Shown here one piece after another: positions 45,344 through 54,342 of a DNA stretch of 64,000 nt. The notes under the pieces were generated by a model. That model saw only the letters and a list, made by a program, of their open reading frames with translations, searched no databases and had not been told where the DNA came from. The position numbers and the translations under genes are program-made. This DNA is from Ancylobacter mangrovi (lineage in GTDB: Bacteria; Pseudomonadota; Alphaproteobacteria; Rhizobiales; Xanthobacteraceae): NCBI RefSeq assembly GCF_024752355.1, contig NZ_JANTHZ010000014.1, forward strand, positions 90,373-154,372. The letters run 5' to 3'. Within the stretch, counting starts at the first letter, position 1; every line of letters begins with the position of its first letter.

Positions 45344-46804
45344 TCACCTGACCTTTTCAAAGTCGGGCAGTCCCCAGGACTTGTCGAAGAACGGCTCGGT
45401 TGGTCCATAAAACCGGAAGTAAGCAAACCAGCCTTCGCCAGGGTTGGTCTGGACCCAGTTGGCTTCCTTGCCTTCAGGTGCCTTGGGGCCGAAATAGACA
45501 TCGATTGAACCGTCACTGTTCGCAACGATATCCTCCTTGCGCGAGGATATGTCCGGTCTGCCCTGTTCGGTCACCACCATCTGGCGGGTACCTTCGGCAT
45601 AGGCGGTCACCGACCAGAAACCTTCTGCCGGCGGATCGGCCGGGACGTGCAGGCGATAGATGGTCCCTCCCGTCAGCCAATCGCCGTCCTTGTCCTTGTA
45701 AGCCGCGATGTAACGCTGGCCGACACCGGGCGTCTCCGACAACATGGCTTTCGAGATAGCGACGGCTTCGTAGAACCAGGCGGCACGTTCGTCGAGCTGG
45801 TCATAGCCCGGCTTCCTCTGGTCGGTCGAAACCACCAGGGCGTGCTTCCAGTGCGTGCCCTCCCAGAAGGGCGGCTCGACGCGCTTGTCGGAGGTATTTG
45901 CCTTGGCCATGGCTTCGCCAACGACCGCCGCGTCCTCCAGAATCTTCTTCTGCCGGGCGTCAGGCTTGAACGGCTTGCCCTTCTCGATTCCGAGGAATCG
46001 GAGCTGTGCCAGGACAAATCGATCCCTCTCCTCGACCGGTTCGAGTTGCACAACGTCGTTGAGGCTTTCCCAATAGGGCAAGCCGTGCGGCGGCATCTGA
46101 CTCCACTCGACTTCGCCCTCGGCGCGCACCGGCATCACCTCGCCCGTGCCCTCGGGGGACCAAGTATAGGTCTTGATTCCGGGAATGAGCTCGGCAATCG
46201 CCTTCTCACGGTCGGGTGCGAGAAGCCGAACCCCCATGAACACCACGCGACCAGGCGACTGGACGACGAAATAGCCATCAGGAGCTGTCCCTTCATATCC
46301 CGGTGGCAGGATCAGGAACTTTCCGCCCTTGCCCTGGTCTGGGCCGACCGCGCCGAGATCGGCAAGCACACGCTGCCAGACGTCCATCACCATGCCAGCC
46401 ATAAGACCGGGTGGAAGCTCGAGGACGATCGGTCCGGTTTTCTCAAGATCGGCAATTCCGACGATATACGGAGTGGTGTAGTTTGGCGTCAGAATACCGA
46501 GCTTCTCCTTGAAGCTGAGGAACGACAGCATCTGGCCGTTCTTCGCCTTGAAAACATCCGCCTGAGCCTTTTGCCATTCATTGATGCCGACTGCCGGTAG
46601 GCCCCAGATGTAGGCCTGGGAGGCTCGCTGGAAGTCCATCTCGTCATAGAGCTTCTGGACTGTCTCGTCTGAGGGATAACCACTCTCGAACGTCAGGTTG
46701 CCGATGCGGGTGTCGATCGACTCCTCCGCACTCGCAGGGCATGCCCCAATCGCGATCAGCATGGCGGTGAATGAAACTGTCGATAGTGCAATGCGATTCA
46801 TCAT
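45344..46804 (-). CDS. DUF1254/DUF1214 protein, second copy
   Basis: 486 residues with a signal peptide ending CPASAEES. It has the same two-part architecture as the neighbouring copy: FQRASQAYIWGLPAVGIN and TPNYTTPYIVGIADL in DUF1254, then FWSVTAYAEGTRQMV and ANWVQTNPGEGWFAYFRFYGP in DUF1214. The tandem copies share clear but moderate similarity, suggesting an old duplication. ATG at 46804 has GGGAGGG upstream and is preferred over 46849. Function unknown. Confidence 0.88.
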   Translation of the reverse strand: MMNRIALSTVSFTAMLIAIGACPASAEESIDTRIGNLTFESGYPSDETVQKLYDEMDFQRASQAYIWGLPAVGINEWQKAQADVFKAKNGQMLSFLSFKEKLGILTPNYTTPYIVGIADLEKTGPIVLELPPGLMAGMVMDVWQRVLADLGAVGPDQGKGGKFLILPPGYEGTAPDGYFVVQSPGRVVFMGVRLLAPDREKAIAELIPGIKTYTWSPEGTGEVMPVRAEGEVEWSQMPPHGLPYWESLNDVVQLEPVEERDRFVLAQLRFLGIEKGKPFKPDARQKKILEDAAVVGEAMAKANTSDKRVEPPFWEGTHWKHALVVSTDQRKPGYDQLDERAAWFYEAVAISKAMLSETPGVGQRYIAAYKDKDGDWLTGGTIYRLHVPADPPAEGFWSVTAYAEGTRQMVVTEQGRPDISSRKEDIVANSDGSIDVYFGPKAPEGKEANWVQTNPGEGWFAYFRFYGPTEPFFDKSWGLPDFEKVR

Positions 46805-46941
46805 GACACCCTCCCTGTCGCCGCGGCTGTGCGACACTGAATCGATCATGCGTTCCGGGCTTCTTGCCTGTTTGCCTTTGCCCTATGAGGAATAATCCAA
46901 CGGCTTCTACTTTTCGGCTATGCGGATCGTGCCAAAGTGCA

Positions 46942-47913
46942 TCAAAGGAACATATCCTCGCCGCGTGATCGGTTTCGCTTGCGCGTCTCGTGCGGGTACT
47001 CCCCGAACAGCGCCCGATACCAGCTCGCAAGTCGTCCTAGTTCGCCGATGCCGCAGCTCCGGGCCAGCGCCGAAATGGTCTGATCCGCTTCCCGCGTGGA
47101 CAGAATTTGTTGGCGAATCCGATTGAGGCGCACGATCCGCACATAAGACTGCGGAGTGGCATTCAGGACTTCCCCGAACGCGCGGAACAATGTTCGACGC
47201 GACGTTCCAGCCACAGTGGCAAGCGCATCCATTGAAATGCGGGAGGATAGATTGCGCTGGATGTAATCCCGTGACTGTTCGACGATCGCTGCGTGGCATT
47301 TAGTTTGCGGTTTTTTCACCGCCGCTGTCTGCCGGGTCACGCTTTCAAGCAGGTGTTTCGCAATCGCCGCAACAGCCATGCTGGAGCAGGTCTCCCCGGT
47401 GTGAATCCGGAGCAATTGGTCCTCTACCCAGGCGATCCAGTCGTTCGAGAGGGCCCGCCTTAGCAGGCCGCCGACGCCAGTGTGGATGCATTTGACGTCG
47501 CATTGCTGCTCAAACCTCTTCGCGGAAAGGGTAAGTGCAAGATAGATATCTCCGGGGCCATAGTGGGCATTGAGGCAGAATCCGGATGTGATGGCCGCAA
47601 TATCGCCCGGGCGTGAATGTTCCAGTGCAAGCAACGTTCTTGGCCCCGTCCTCACGTTGGCGACAAGGATCACCGTCCCATCCAATTGATTGCCCGAGAC
47701 TGCGATATTGCCTTGGACAAGTCCGGAACTCAGGAAAAACCCGTTTCCAGCGGCAAACGCGAGACTAGCGCCTCTGAGCGGGCCTCTGAGAAGAGCAGCA
47801 TCGAGACTTGCACCAAGCACAGCGTTCCGAAATTGCTCGATTTGGTGAACTTCGAACCTCTGCCAGGCTCCAACTGAAACGCCTGTGAGTGCTGCTGACG
47901 AATCCACGCCCAT
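46942..47913 (-). CDS. AraC-family regulator, first copy
   Basis: 323 residues from ATG 47913; a GTG at 47991 would add 26 residues with no counterpart in the paralogue. The C-terminal AraC HTH pair is clear: SMDALATVAGTSRRTLFRAF, then RIVRLNRIRQQIL and ELGRLASWYRALFGEYPHET. The N-terminal half resembles the AraC-binding-like ligand domain of the OruR/FeaR type. It lies upstream of, and on the same strand as, the two DUF1254 genes and is the natural candidate to control them. Confidence 0.86.
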   Translation of the reverse strand: MGVDSSAALTGVSVGAWQRFEVHQIEQFRNAVLGASLDAALLRGPLRGASLAFAAGNGFFLSSGLVQGNIAVSGNQLDGTVILVANVRTGPRTLLALEHSRPGDIAAITSGFCLNAHYGPGDIYLALTLSAKRFEQQCDVKCIHTGVGGLLRRALSNDWIAWVEDQLLRIHTGETCSSMAVAAIAKHLLESVTRQTAAVKKPQTKCHAAIVEQSRDYIQRNLSSRISMDALATVAGTSRRTLFRAFGEVLNATPQSYVRIVRLNRIRQQILSTREADQTISALARSCGIGELGRLASWYRALFGEYPHETRKRNRSRGEDMFL

Positions 47914-48063
47914 CCGACGGCGTTCCCGCGATACAATTACGCCGATGCCAATCGTCTTCGCGATCAGCGACCTGGATCGCCAAAGTCGCACGGCTCCGAC
48001 AGAACCCCGGCATTCCGAAATGATAGGGAGGCTGTTGACGACCAGCTATGCGCTTTTTGCCAT

Positions 48064-49053
48064 TCAGTGCAGGGAAGCTGGAGATTGCGCGCTTTTGGTG
48101 CGGTTGGCTCGCGACAGTGTCTCGCTGGGCCGTTCCCCAAACAATCCGCGATACCATCCTGCCAGGCGGCCCAACTCGCTGATACCCCATTGGTTTGCGA
48201 TAACGGTGATTGTGCAGGCTAGCTCCGTATCGCTGGCCAGGTTCTCGCGAATCCGATGCAAGCGCAGCCGACGAACATATGTCTGTGGGCTATCGTCCAA
48301 GATGTCTGCGAAGGCGCGATAGAGTGTTCGACGGGATGTGCCGGCGGCGGAGGCGATCGCGTCGAGGGCGATAGGCTCGACCAGATGTTCGTGGATATAG
48401 GCACGCGCCTTCTGGACGATCCGGGCATGCATGTTCCGGCTCACCCGGCGATCGTGATCTATCGGAAAGCGGGAGAGATGTTCGATGAACACTGACAGCA
48501 ACTCGGCGACAACGCCCGTACCGCTGTCCTCACCAGAATGGATACGTTCGAATCTTTCGGCCAGGCGCTCAGTGGAACTTGCCGCAAGCTTCCGGGAATG
48601 CAAGCGGGTGCCTCCCAATGTTTTCCGATCCAGAACGAGATCGTATTTTGCGGCCTCAGCCTCCAACCGCTCCGCGGAAAGCGCAACGACCGCATACAAA
48701 GAACCAGGGCCATAAACGGAATCGTGTTCGTCTGCTTCATTGAAAATGGCAACGTTTCGAGTTTCCGCTTCACTCAACCATTGCCAGCATCCGGGAGCCA
48801 ACCTGAGCCCGAGTCCGATCGTGATGCCATCGCAGGACAACGGGCCTTGAAGGCTGACCCTGCCGCCCACATAGCCACTCGTGCAACCAACGCCGTCTTC
48901 TTCTGCGAATGCGAGGCTGCCGAACAGCGGATGAGCAGACAGTTGTATCGTCCTAAGGTGCGCGTCGCGAACGGCATCGCTTAGGTCCTCGATCCGCTCG
49001 ATCCGCAATCGACGGAAGGGTGGCGGAGCAATCTTTGGATCGACAGATGTCAT
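48064..49053 (-). CDS. AraC-family regulator, second copy
   Basis: 329 residues, paralogous to the previous gene over its whole length. Shared blocks are ALDAIASAAGTSRRTLYRAF, VRRLRLHRIRENLA and ELGRLAGWYRGLFGERPSET. The two regulators are separated by about 150 bases. With the two DUF1254 genes they form a 2+2 paralogue set. GC is lower than the chromosome average. Probably an activator responding to a small molecule; the effector is unknown. Confidence 0.87.
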   Translation of the reverse strand: MTSVDPKIAPPPFRRLRIERIEDLSDAVRDAHLRTIQLSAHPLFGSLAFAEEDGVGCTSGYVGGRVSLQGPLSCDGITIGLGLRLAPGCWQWLSEAETRNVAIFNEADEHDSVYGPGSLYAVVALSAERLEAEAAKYDLVLDRKTLGGTRLHSRKLAASSTERLAERFERIHSGEDSGTGVVAELLSVFIEHLSRFPIDHDRRVSRNMHARIVQKARAYIHEHLVEPIALDAIASAAGTSRRTLYRAFADILDDSPQTYVRRLRLHRIRENLASDTELACTITVIANQWGISELGRLAGWYRGLFGERPSETLSRANRTKSAQSPASLH

Positions 49054-49286
49054 GGCAGCCCCCGTGACATCTACACGTTAGGGTAGGCGCTCGTAGCCGT
49101 ATTCTAGCAAGAAAATTCCGTCGACGCACATGAGTCCGAATGCCCGAACGGTATGTCCGCTCCTGGCGCAACTATGCCTCCAGGGCGGTAAGCAGCAACG
49201 TCTGCTTGCAGGAATCCGCTAATCTGATCTTCACGGCCGAGATGGGGCGCTAAGCGGACGTTCGCGATGGCGTGCCTGAGGGGCCA

Positions 49287-49640
49287 CTAAGGGGCAGCAT
49301 CAGCGTCGGCTTCCGCCAAAGGTCTTGGATCTGCGGCGCGGGTTTCCGGGTGACGTTGCCCCCCTGAAGCGCCCTCGGTTTGAATTGGACTCCGTCGGAA
49401 GGAGACGGAGATGAAGAAGAGCCGCTTCGCGCTGTCTCGGGCTCGCCGAGCGTCGCTGAGGGATACCAGCGGGTACGGCCCGATCGCCAGTAGCTTTTGT
49501 TTGCCCTCAAATCGATACGCGAGCCGCCAGAGCTTGCTGCCCGAAGGCTGTATCCAGAGCTGCAACCCTCCGCCATCAAACAGCTTTCTGAGGGTTTTGC
49601 CAAGCTTGGCATTTCTGCATGCAATATCGGCAAGGGGCAT
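49287..49640 (-). pseudogene. P4-type tyrosine integrase, N-terminal stump
   Basis: Residues 1-74 from ATG 49640 match the arm DNA-binding domain of P4/DUF4102-type integrases: LFDGGGLQLWIQPSGSKLW, RLAYRFEGKQKLLAIGPYPL and VSLSDARRARDSA. After about 49420 the similarity stops and the frame continues as unrelated Ser/Arg/Pro-rich sequence. The catalytic domain is absent, so no recombinase can be made. It points away from the tRNA-Phe gene 165 bases away, the standard arrangement for an element integrated at the tRNA 3' end. Confidence 0.8.
49351..49428 (+). mobile_element. Possible IS3-family 5' end relic
   Basis: A plus-strand ATG at 49411 preceded by GGAGACGGAG encodes MKKSRF, a very common N-terminus of IS3-family OrfA. 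The frame then departs from any transposase. A G/C-rich stretch about 60 bases upstream (near TGACGTTGCCCCCC) could be an IS terminal repeat. This coincides with the point where the integrase breaks off. The call rests on a six-residue match and position only. Confidence 0.3.
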
Positions 49641-49805
49641 CGTTGGCGTCCTCTTGGGGTGATACCAACAGCCCCAACATGCGATACCAACAATTTTATC
49701 GGATGCCCATGTGCCGAACCGGTCTACGTTCGACAGCTCGAAAGTGCGATCTTATTGAGATATTTGATATTTTTGGATGTCTCTGGACCGCATCGGACCA
49801 GGAAA

Positions 49806-49881
49806 TGGTGCCCAGGGGCGGAATCGAACCACCGACACTGCGATTTTCAGTCGCATGCTCTACCAACTGAGCTACCTGGGC
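49806..49881 (-). tRNA. tRNA-Phe (GAA)
   Basis: On the minus strand, acceptor arm GCCCAGG pairs with CCTGGGC, with encoded CCA at the 3' end. The anticodon stem TGCGA/TCGCA encloses loop CTGAAAA, giving anticodon GAA (Phe). The T-arm GGTTCGATTCC is intact. The 3' end faces the integrase stump, so this tRNA is the likely attachment site of the adjacent island. Confidence 0.96.
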
Positions 49882-50073
49882 GCCGCCGGCGCGGGCAAAA
49901 GCCGTCCGGAGCGGGCCGCCTTATAGAGTCTCCTCCGGCGCATGTCCATATGGTCGGCTAGCGAAAAAGCCGCCTTCCCCAGTTCGTCCCGCGCCCGGCA
50001 GACGCCGTCCAAGGGCTTCCCGGTACCTTGGGTCGGCACTCGCTCCAACCCGCATTCTTTACGAGTCCCGGCC

Positions 50074-50304
50074 CTAGCGCTCGCGCGGCGGGGCGGGGGT
50101 CAGGGTCGGTTCCTCGCCGTCCTCGTCGTCGTCCTCGGTCACGGGAATGGCGTAGGCGCCGGTGAGCCAGCGGTTGAGGTCGACGTCCGCGCAGCGCGCG
50201 GAGCAGAAGGGGCGGTACTTCTCCGCCTCGGCCTTGCCGCAGATCGGGCAGGCGGAGGCGGTGGGGCGGCCGGGGTGCCGGTCGCCGGGCGTGTCAGCGC
50301 TCAT
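50074..50304 (-). CDS. yacG: DNA gyrase inhibitor YacG (zinc-ribbon)
   Basis: 76 residues. The YacG zinc site is C19-x2-C22 ... C34-x3-C38 (CPICGK, then [22 protein letters not shown]), followed by a Glu/Asp-rich tail. YacG binds the GyrB C-terminus and blocks DNA binding in studied species. ATG at 50304 is chosen. It is downstream of maf on the same strand, the normal order in Hyphomicrobiales. Confidence 0.9.
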   Translation of the reverse strand: MSADTPGDRHPGRPTASACPICGKAEAEKYRPFCSARCADVDLNRWLTGAYAIPVTEDDDEDGEEPTLTPAPPRER

Positions 50305-50329
50305 GGTCCTTCTCCCTGGCCGGGCAGGC

Positions 50330-50953
50330 TCATCCGGCCGTGGCCCAGGCGTGATGGATGGGAAACCGCTCGCCGGCGAGCAGAGCCACCGTCTCGGCGA
50401 GCGGCAGGCCCACCACATTGGTGTAGGAGCCGACCAGCTTGATCACGAAGCTGCCGGCCAGCCCCTGAATGGCATAGCCCCCCGCCTTGCCGTGCCATTC
50501 GCGCGAGGCGATGTAGAACTCCATATCCTCGCGCGACAGCCGCTTGAAGCGCAGCCGCGTCTCCACGAGGCGCGTGCGCACGCCGCCCCGGGGCGTCATC
50601 AGCGCCACGCCGGTATAGACCCGGTGCGCGCGCCCCGAGAGCAGGCGCAGGCAGTCGGCCGCCTCGTCGGAAAGCTCGGGCTTGGGCAGGATGCGCCGGC
50701 CCACCCCGACCACCGTGTCGGCGGCGAGCAGATAGGCCTCGTCATACTGGTCGCCGGCCTTGCGGCGGGCGTCGGCCGCCATCAGCTTCTCGCGCGCGAG
50801 GCGCAGGGCGAGGCGGCGCGGCAGCTCGCCCCGCTCGGGCGTCTCGTCGATATCGGCCGGCAGAAGGGCATCGGGTTCGAGACCGGCCTGGGCCAGCAGC
50901 GCCAGCCGGCGCGGCGAGCCCGAGGCCAGCACCAATTGGGGGCGGGCGCTCAC
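50330..50953 (-). CDS. maf: Maf-family nucleotide pyrophosphatase
   Basis: 207 residues from GTG at 50953. [19 protein letters not shown] is the Maf signature, with DIDET, AREKL and the catalytic AADTVV and [12 protein letters not shown] following. Maf proteins hydrolyse non-canonical or surplus nucleoside triphosphates. The frame extends to 51010, but homology begins at the GTG. In most Hyphomicrobiales infA precedes maf; here it does not. Confidence 0.9.
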   Translation of the reverse strand: MSARPQLVLASGSPRRLALLAQAGLEPDALLPADIDETPERGELPRRLALRLAREKLMAADARRKAGDQYDEAYLLAADTVVGVGRRILPKPELSDEAADCLRLLSGRAHRVYTGVALMTPRGGVRTRLVETRLRFKRLSREDMEFYIASREWHGKAGGYAIQGLAGSFVIKLVGSYTNVVGLPLAETVALLAGERFPIHHAWATAG

Positions 50954-51132
50954 GCGAAAACTCCTTTTCCCGCCGGAACGTCCGGCGGGCCATGTCGCAA
51001 GGACCGGCAAGCTAGAGAATTTTCCGATCCGGTGAAATCACCCCGGGCGCAGAAATCCGCGCCGGAGGTCGCTTTGCGCCCAAGGGGATGCGTCGGGGAC
51101 GCGTCGGGGACGCACGGAAGAAGGTTCTTTCC

Positions 51133-51621
51133 TCAGCGCGGGCGGAAACGCGCGCGGATTCGCTGCTCCAGCTCGTCGCGCACGGCGCGGTAGGCGTCCA
51201 TGCGCTGCTCGCGATTGCCGCCGGCCAGCGTCGGGTCCGGGGTCGGCCAGTACTCGACATCGATCGCGTTGGTGCGGGTCAGCTCCAGCGCGCGGTGGTG
51301 GGCGTCGGGCGAGAGGGTGACGACGAGGTCGAAGCCGAGCCCCTCATTCTCCTCCAACTCCTCCAGCGTCTGCGGCCGGTGGCGGCCGAGGTCGAGGCCG
51401 ATCTCGTCGATGGCGGCGCGCACAAACGGGTCGTTCTCGCCCTTCATCACCCCGGCCGAGCCGACATAAAGCGAGCGGCCGAACAGATGATGGGCCAGCA
51501 CCGCCGCCATGGGGGAGCGCACCACGTTCTGCCCGCACATGAACAGCACGGATTGCGGGCGCTCGCGCCGGGGCCGGGCCAGCGGGCCGGGAAGCACGTC
51601 GGAAGCGGAGGGAACGGCCAC
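51133..51621 (-). CDS. Low-molecular-weight protein tyrosine phosphatase / ArsC-like
   Basis: 162 residues. The P-loop C29-x5-R35 is visible in VLFMCGQNVVRSPMAA, and the general-acid Asp lies in YWPTPDPTL. This fold covers low-molecular-weight protein tyrosine phosphatases and thioredoxin-type arsenate reductases; without the extra Cys pair the phosphatase role is more likely. It overlaps the housekeeping cluster order seen in Hyphomicrobiales, between UPF0262 and maf. Confidence 0.86.
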   Translation of the reverse strand: MAVPSASDVLPGPLARPRRERPQSVLFMCGQNVVRSPMAAVLAHHLFGRSLYVGSAGVMKGENDPFVRAAIDEIGLDLGRHRPQTLEELEENEGLGFDLVVTLSPDAHHRALELTRTNAIDVEYWPTPDPTLAGGNREQRMDAYRAVRDELEQRIRARFRPR

Positions 51622-51623
51622 GC

Positions 51624-52235
51624 TCAGCCCTTCCAGTGCAGCGCGCAGACCAGCGTGAACAGCCGCCGGGCGGTGCCGAAATCGATGTCGACCTTGTCCT
51701 TCAGCCGCTCGCGCAGCAGCTCCGAGGCCTCGTTGTGAAGCCCGCGCCGGCCCATGTCGATGGCCTCGATCTGCGAGGGGGTGGCGGTGCGGATGGCGGC
51801 ATAATAGCTCTCGCAGACGAGGAAATAATCCTTCACCACGCGGCGCAGCGGGCTCAGCGAGAGATGGTGCTGCACCACGGGCGCGCCGTCCTCGCGGGTG
51901 ATGTCCAGCATCAGCCGCCCCTCGGCCAGCGCGATGGTGAGGTGATAGGGGCCGGGCATGGGGTCGCCCTGCGGGGAGAAGCTGTTCTCCTCGATCAGGT
52001 CGTAGATGGCGACTGCCCGCTCATGCTCGACGTCGCGATTGGCGCGGCCGATCGAATCGGCGTCCAGCGTCACGGCGGAGAGGCGGCGGCTGTCCGGGAA
52101 GGGGTCGGCCTCGCGCCCGGCCTCGCGCGGCGCGTCGCCTGTCTTCCCTGCTGCCTTGGCGCGGCCGTCGTCGCCGTCGGGGGTGTCGCAGCTCTCCCGG
52201 CGGGACGCGCGGTCGGTGTCCTCGCCCTGCGCCAT
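51624..52235 (-). CDS. UPF0262 family protein
   Basis: 203 residues. The conserved UPF0262 body starts at about residue 50 ([20 protein letters not shown]) and continues through [35 protein letters not shown] and the ending [11 protein letters not shown]. The first 45 residues are an Asp/Arg-rich low-complexity extension, longer than usual, so a later start cannot be excluded, although no better one is obvious. Function unknown; it is consistently next to hisD in alphaproteobacteria. Confidence 0.87.
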   Translation of the reverse strand: MAQGEDTDRASRRESCDTPDGDDGRAKAAGKTGDAPREAGREADPFPDSRRLSAVTLDADSIGRANRDVEHERAVAIYDLIEENSFSPQGDPMPGPYHLTIALAEGRLMLDITREDGAPVVQHHLSLSPLRRVVKDYFLVCESYYAAIRTATPSQIEAIDMGRRGLHNEASELLRERLKDKVDIDFGTARRLFTLVCALHWKG

Positions 52236-52244
52236 TGCCTCGCC

Positions 52245-53543
52245 TCAGAGGTTGAGCCGGATCGCGACCGAGCGCGCATGGGCGCCGAGCCCTTCCGCCT
52301 CGCCGATGGCGATCGCCGCCGGCCCCAGCGCGCGCAGCTGCTCGGGCCCGCATTTCAGGATCGAGGTCCGCTTCATGAAGTCGAGCACGCCGAGGCCGGA
52401 AGAGAAGCGGGCCGAGCGCGCGGTCGGCAGCACGTGATTGGAGCCGCCGACATAGTCGCCGATCGCCTCCGGCGTGTGGCCGCCGAGGAAGATCGCCCCG
52501 GCATGGCGGATATGCCCGACCAGCGCCTCCGGGTCGGCCGCCATGATCTCGAGATGCTCGGGCGCGATGCGGTTGGCCAGCGCCGGCGCCTCGTCGAGGC
52601 CGGCGAGCCGGATCACGGCGCCGAAATCGGCCCAGCTCGCCGCCGCGATGTCGCGGCGCGGCAGGGTGGCGAGCTGGCGCTCGACGGCGGCGATCACGGC
52701 CTCGGCCAGCGCGTCGTCGTCGGTCATCAGGATCGACTGGGCGGCGGTGTCGTGCTCGGCCTGCGCCAGCAGGTCGGCGGCGATCCAGTCCGGGTTCTGC
52801 GCGCCGTCGGCGATCACCAGCACCTCGGAGGGGCCGGCCACCATGTCGATGCCGACCGTGCCGAAGACGTGGCGCTTGGCGGCGGCGACATAGGCATTGC
52901 CGGGGCCGACGATCTTCGCCACCGGCGCGATGGTCGCGGTGCCGTAGGCGAGCGCCGCCACCGCCTGCGCCCCGCCGACGCGGTAGACCTCGTCGACGCC
53001 GGCGAGCCGGGCGGCGGCGAGCACCAGCGGGTTGAGCTGCCCGTCCGGCGCAGGCACCACCATGGCGAGGCGTCCGACGCCGGCGACCTTGGCCGGCACC
53101 GCGTTCATCAGCACGGAGGAGGGGTAGGCGGCTGTGCCGCCCGGCACGTAGAGCCCGACCGCGTCGACCGCGGTCCAGCGATGGCCGAGCTCGACGCCGA
53201 TCGGGTCGACATAGCGCCCGCTTTCGGGAAGCTGGCGCGCATGGTGGGAGCGGATGCGCTCATGGGCGAGCTTCAGCGCGTCGAGCGTCGCGGGATCGCA
53301 CGCCGCGAGCGCCGAATCGATCTCGGCCTCGCCGATGCGGATGCCGAGCGCCTCGAGGTCGACCCGGTCGAACCTGCGTGAGAGTTCCACCAGCGCCGCG
53401 TCGCCGCGCGTGCGCACCTCCTCGATGATGTGCGCCACCGCCTGCGCGACGTCGGCGGAGACTTCCCGCTTGGTGCCGAGGAAGGCAGTGAAGCGGGCGT
53501 CGAAATCGGGAGAGCGTGTGTCGAGGCGAAGCGGCATCATCAT
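52245..53543 (-). CDS. hisD: Histidinol dehydrogenase
   Basis: 432 residues, full length. It catalyses the last two steps of histidine synthesis, histidinol to histidinal to histidine, with NAD and zinc. Recognisable blocks are [53 protein letters not shown] and [12 protein letters not shown], the last holding the catalytic Glu-His pair. No other his gene is adjacent. The start follows DUF2948, with about 115 bases between. Confidence 0.95.
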   Translation of the reverse strand: MMMPLRLDTRSPDFDARFTAFLGTKREVSADVAQAVAHIIEEVRTRGDAALVELSRRFDRVDLEALGIRIGEAEIDSALAACDPATLDALKLAHERIRSHHARQLPESGRYVDPIGVELGHRWTAVDAVGLYVPGGTAAYPSSVLMNAVPAKVAGVGRLAMVVPAPDGQLNPLVLAAARLAGVDEVYRVGGAQAVAALAYGTATIAPVAKIVGPGNAYVAAAKRHVFGTVGIDMVAGPSEVLVIADGAQNPDWIAADLLAQAEHDTAAQSILMTDDDALAEAVIAAVERQLATLPRRDIAAASWADFGAVIRLAGLDEAPALANRIAPEHLEIMAADPEALVGHIRHAGAIFLGGHTPEAIGDYVGGSNHVLPTARSARFSSGLGVLDFMKRTSILKCGPEQLRALGPAAIAIGEAEGLGAHARSVAIRLNL

Positions 53544-53658
53544 GTCCTGCGGCAGGCGGGGCGTCGGTCCGTCCTATCGCAACCGGGCCGCCCGAACACA
53601 AGTGCGCCGTCCCGCGCCGGTCTTGGCGGCCGGGATGTCGCGCCGGCCGGGCGAGCCG

Positions 53659-54141
53659 TCAATCGGCCTCGTGGCACGGCGTGCCCTTGGCGTCCCAGGC
53701 CGGTCCCAGATCCTCCATGCCCGCCTCCATGCACTCGACGTCGAGCTGCAGCTCGGCGCCTCCGGAGAACAGGAAGGTGACGGTGCCGGAGGGCGCGTCG
53801 GTCTCGGCGAAATGCAGCGCGAGCAGGTTCAGCACGCCCTGCCGGTTCCTGAGGTCGATGCCCCGCACCCGCGCGCCGAGCACGCGGTCGAAGTGCAGCC
53901 CCGCGCGGCGGCGCACGCAGGGGCCGGCCGCGGCGGCCGCGACGCCGGGGGCGGTGTCGAGATCGGCCATCGCCTCGGCCTGGATCGCCTTTTCCCAGTC
54001 GAAGCGGTTGGCGAGCATGACGAAGCGATGCTCCTTCGGCAGGTAGGTCATGTCGGCGACCGACACCACCGCATCCTGAAGATGGACCGAGAGGACCGCC
54101 AGATCCTCGCCGTCGAGCGCAATGAGTTTGAGACCCGCCAT
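53659..54141 (-). CDS. DUF2948 family protein
   Basis: 160 residues. GLKLIALDGEDLAVLSVHLQ opens the protein, with VADMTYLPKEHRFVMLANRF and LNLLALHFAETDAPSGTVTF further on; these are the DUF2948 markers. It has no signal peptide or membrane segment. Function unknown. It sits between murA and hisD, as in many Hyphomicrobiales. Confidence 0.9.
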   Translation of the reverse strand: MAGLKLIALDGEDLAVLSVHLQDAVVSVADMTYLPKEHRFVMLANRFDWEKAIQAEAMADLDTAPGVAAAAAGPCVRRRAGLHFDRVLGARVRGIDLRNRQGVLNLLALHFAETDAPSGTVTFLFSGGAELQLDVECMEAGMEDLGPAWDAKGTPCHEAD

Positions 54142-54342
54142 TTTTCAACTCCGCATCGCCACCAGCCGGAAATGGCCACGAACCCGCATTGGCCACGAGC
54201 CGGAAATGGCGATCTGAGTGTGACACGGCAAGGGGTTAGGTAGAAGCACGCATGATCGACCCGCGCATGCCAGATGCGCGGGCGCGCGCCCTTGCGGCGG
54301 GCGGCACGCCGCCCGTGCGGAGCGGTCTGCCGTTCGAGGTGG

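Noticed and set aside
41500..49830. Direct repeat of the tRNA-Phe 3' end as the second attachment site of the island
   Set aside because: Scanning the junction regions by eye, I found no convincing copy; the left boundary may be lost or lie elsewhere.
50963..50990. Perfect hairpin upstream of maf as a terminator
   Set aside because: On the minus strand it is followed by AAAA rather than a T-run, and it lies in the maf leader, so its role is unclear.
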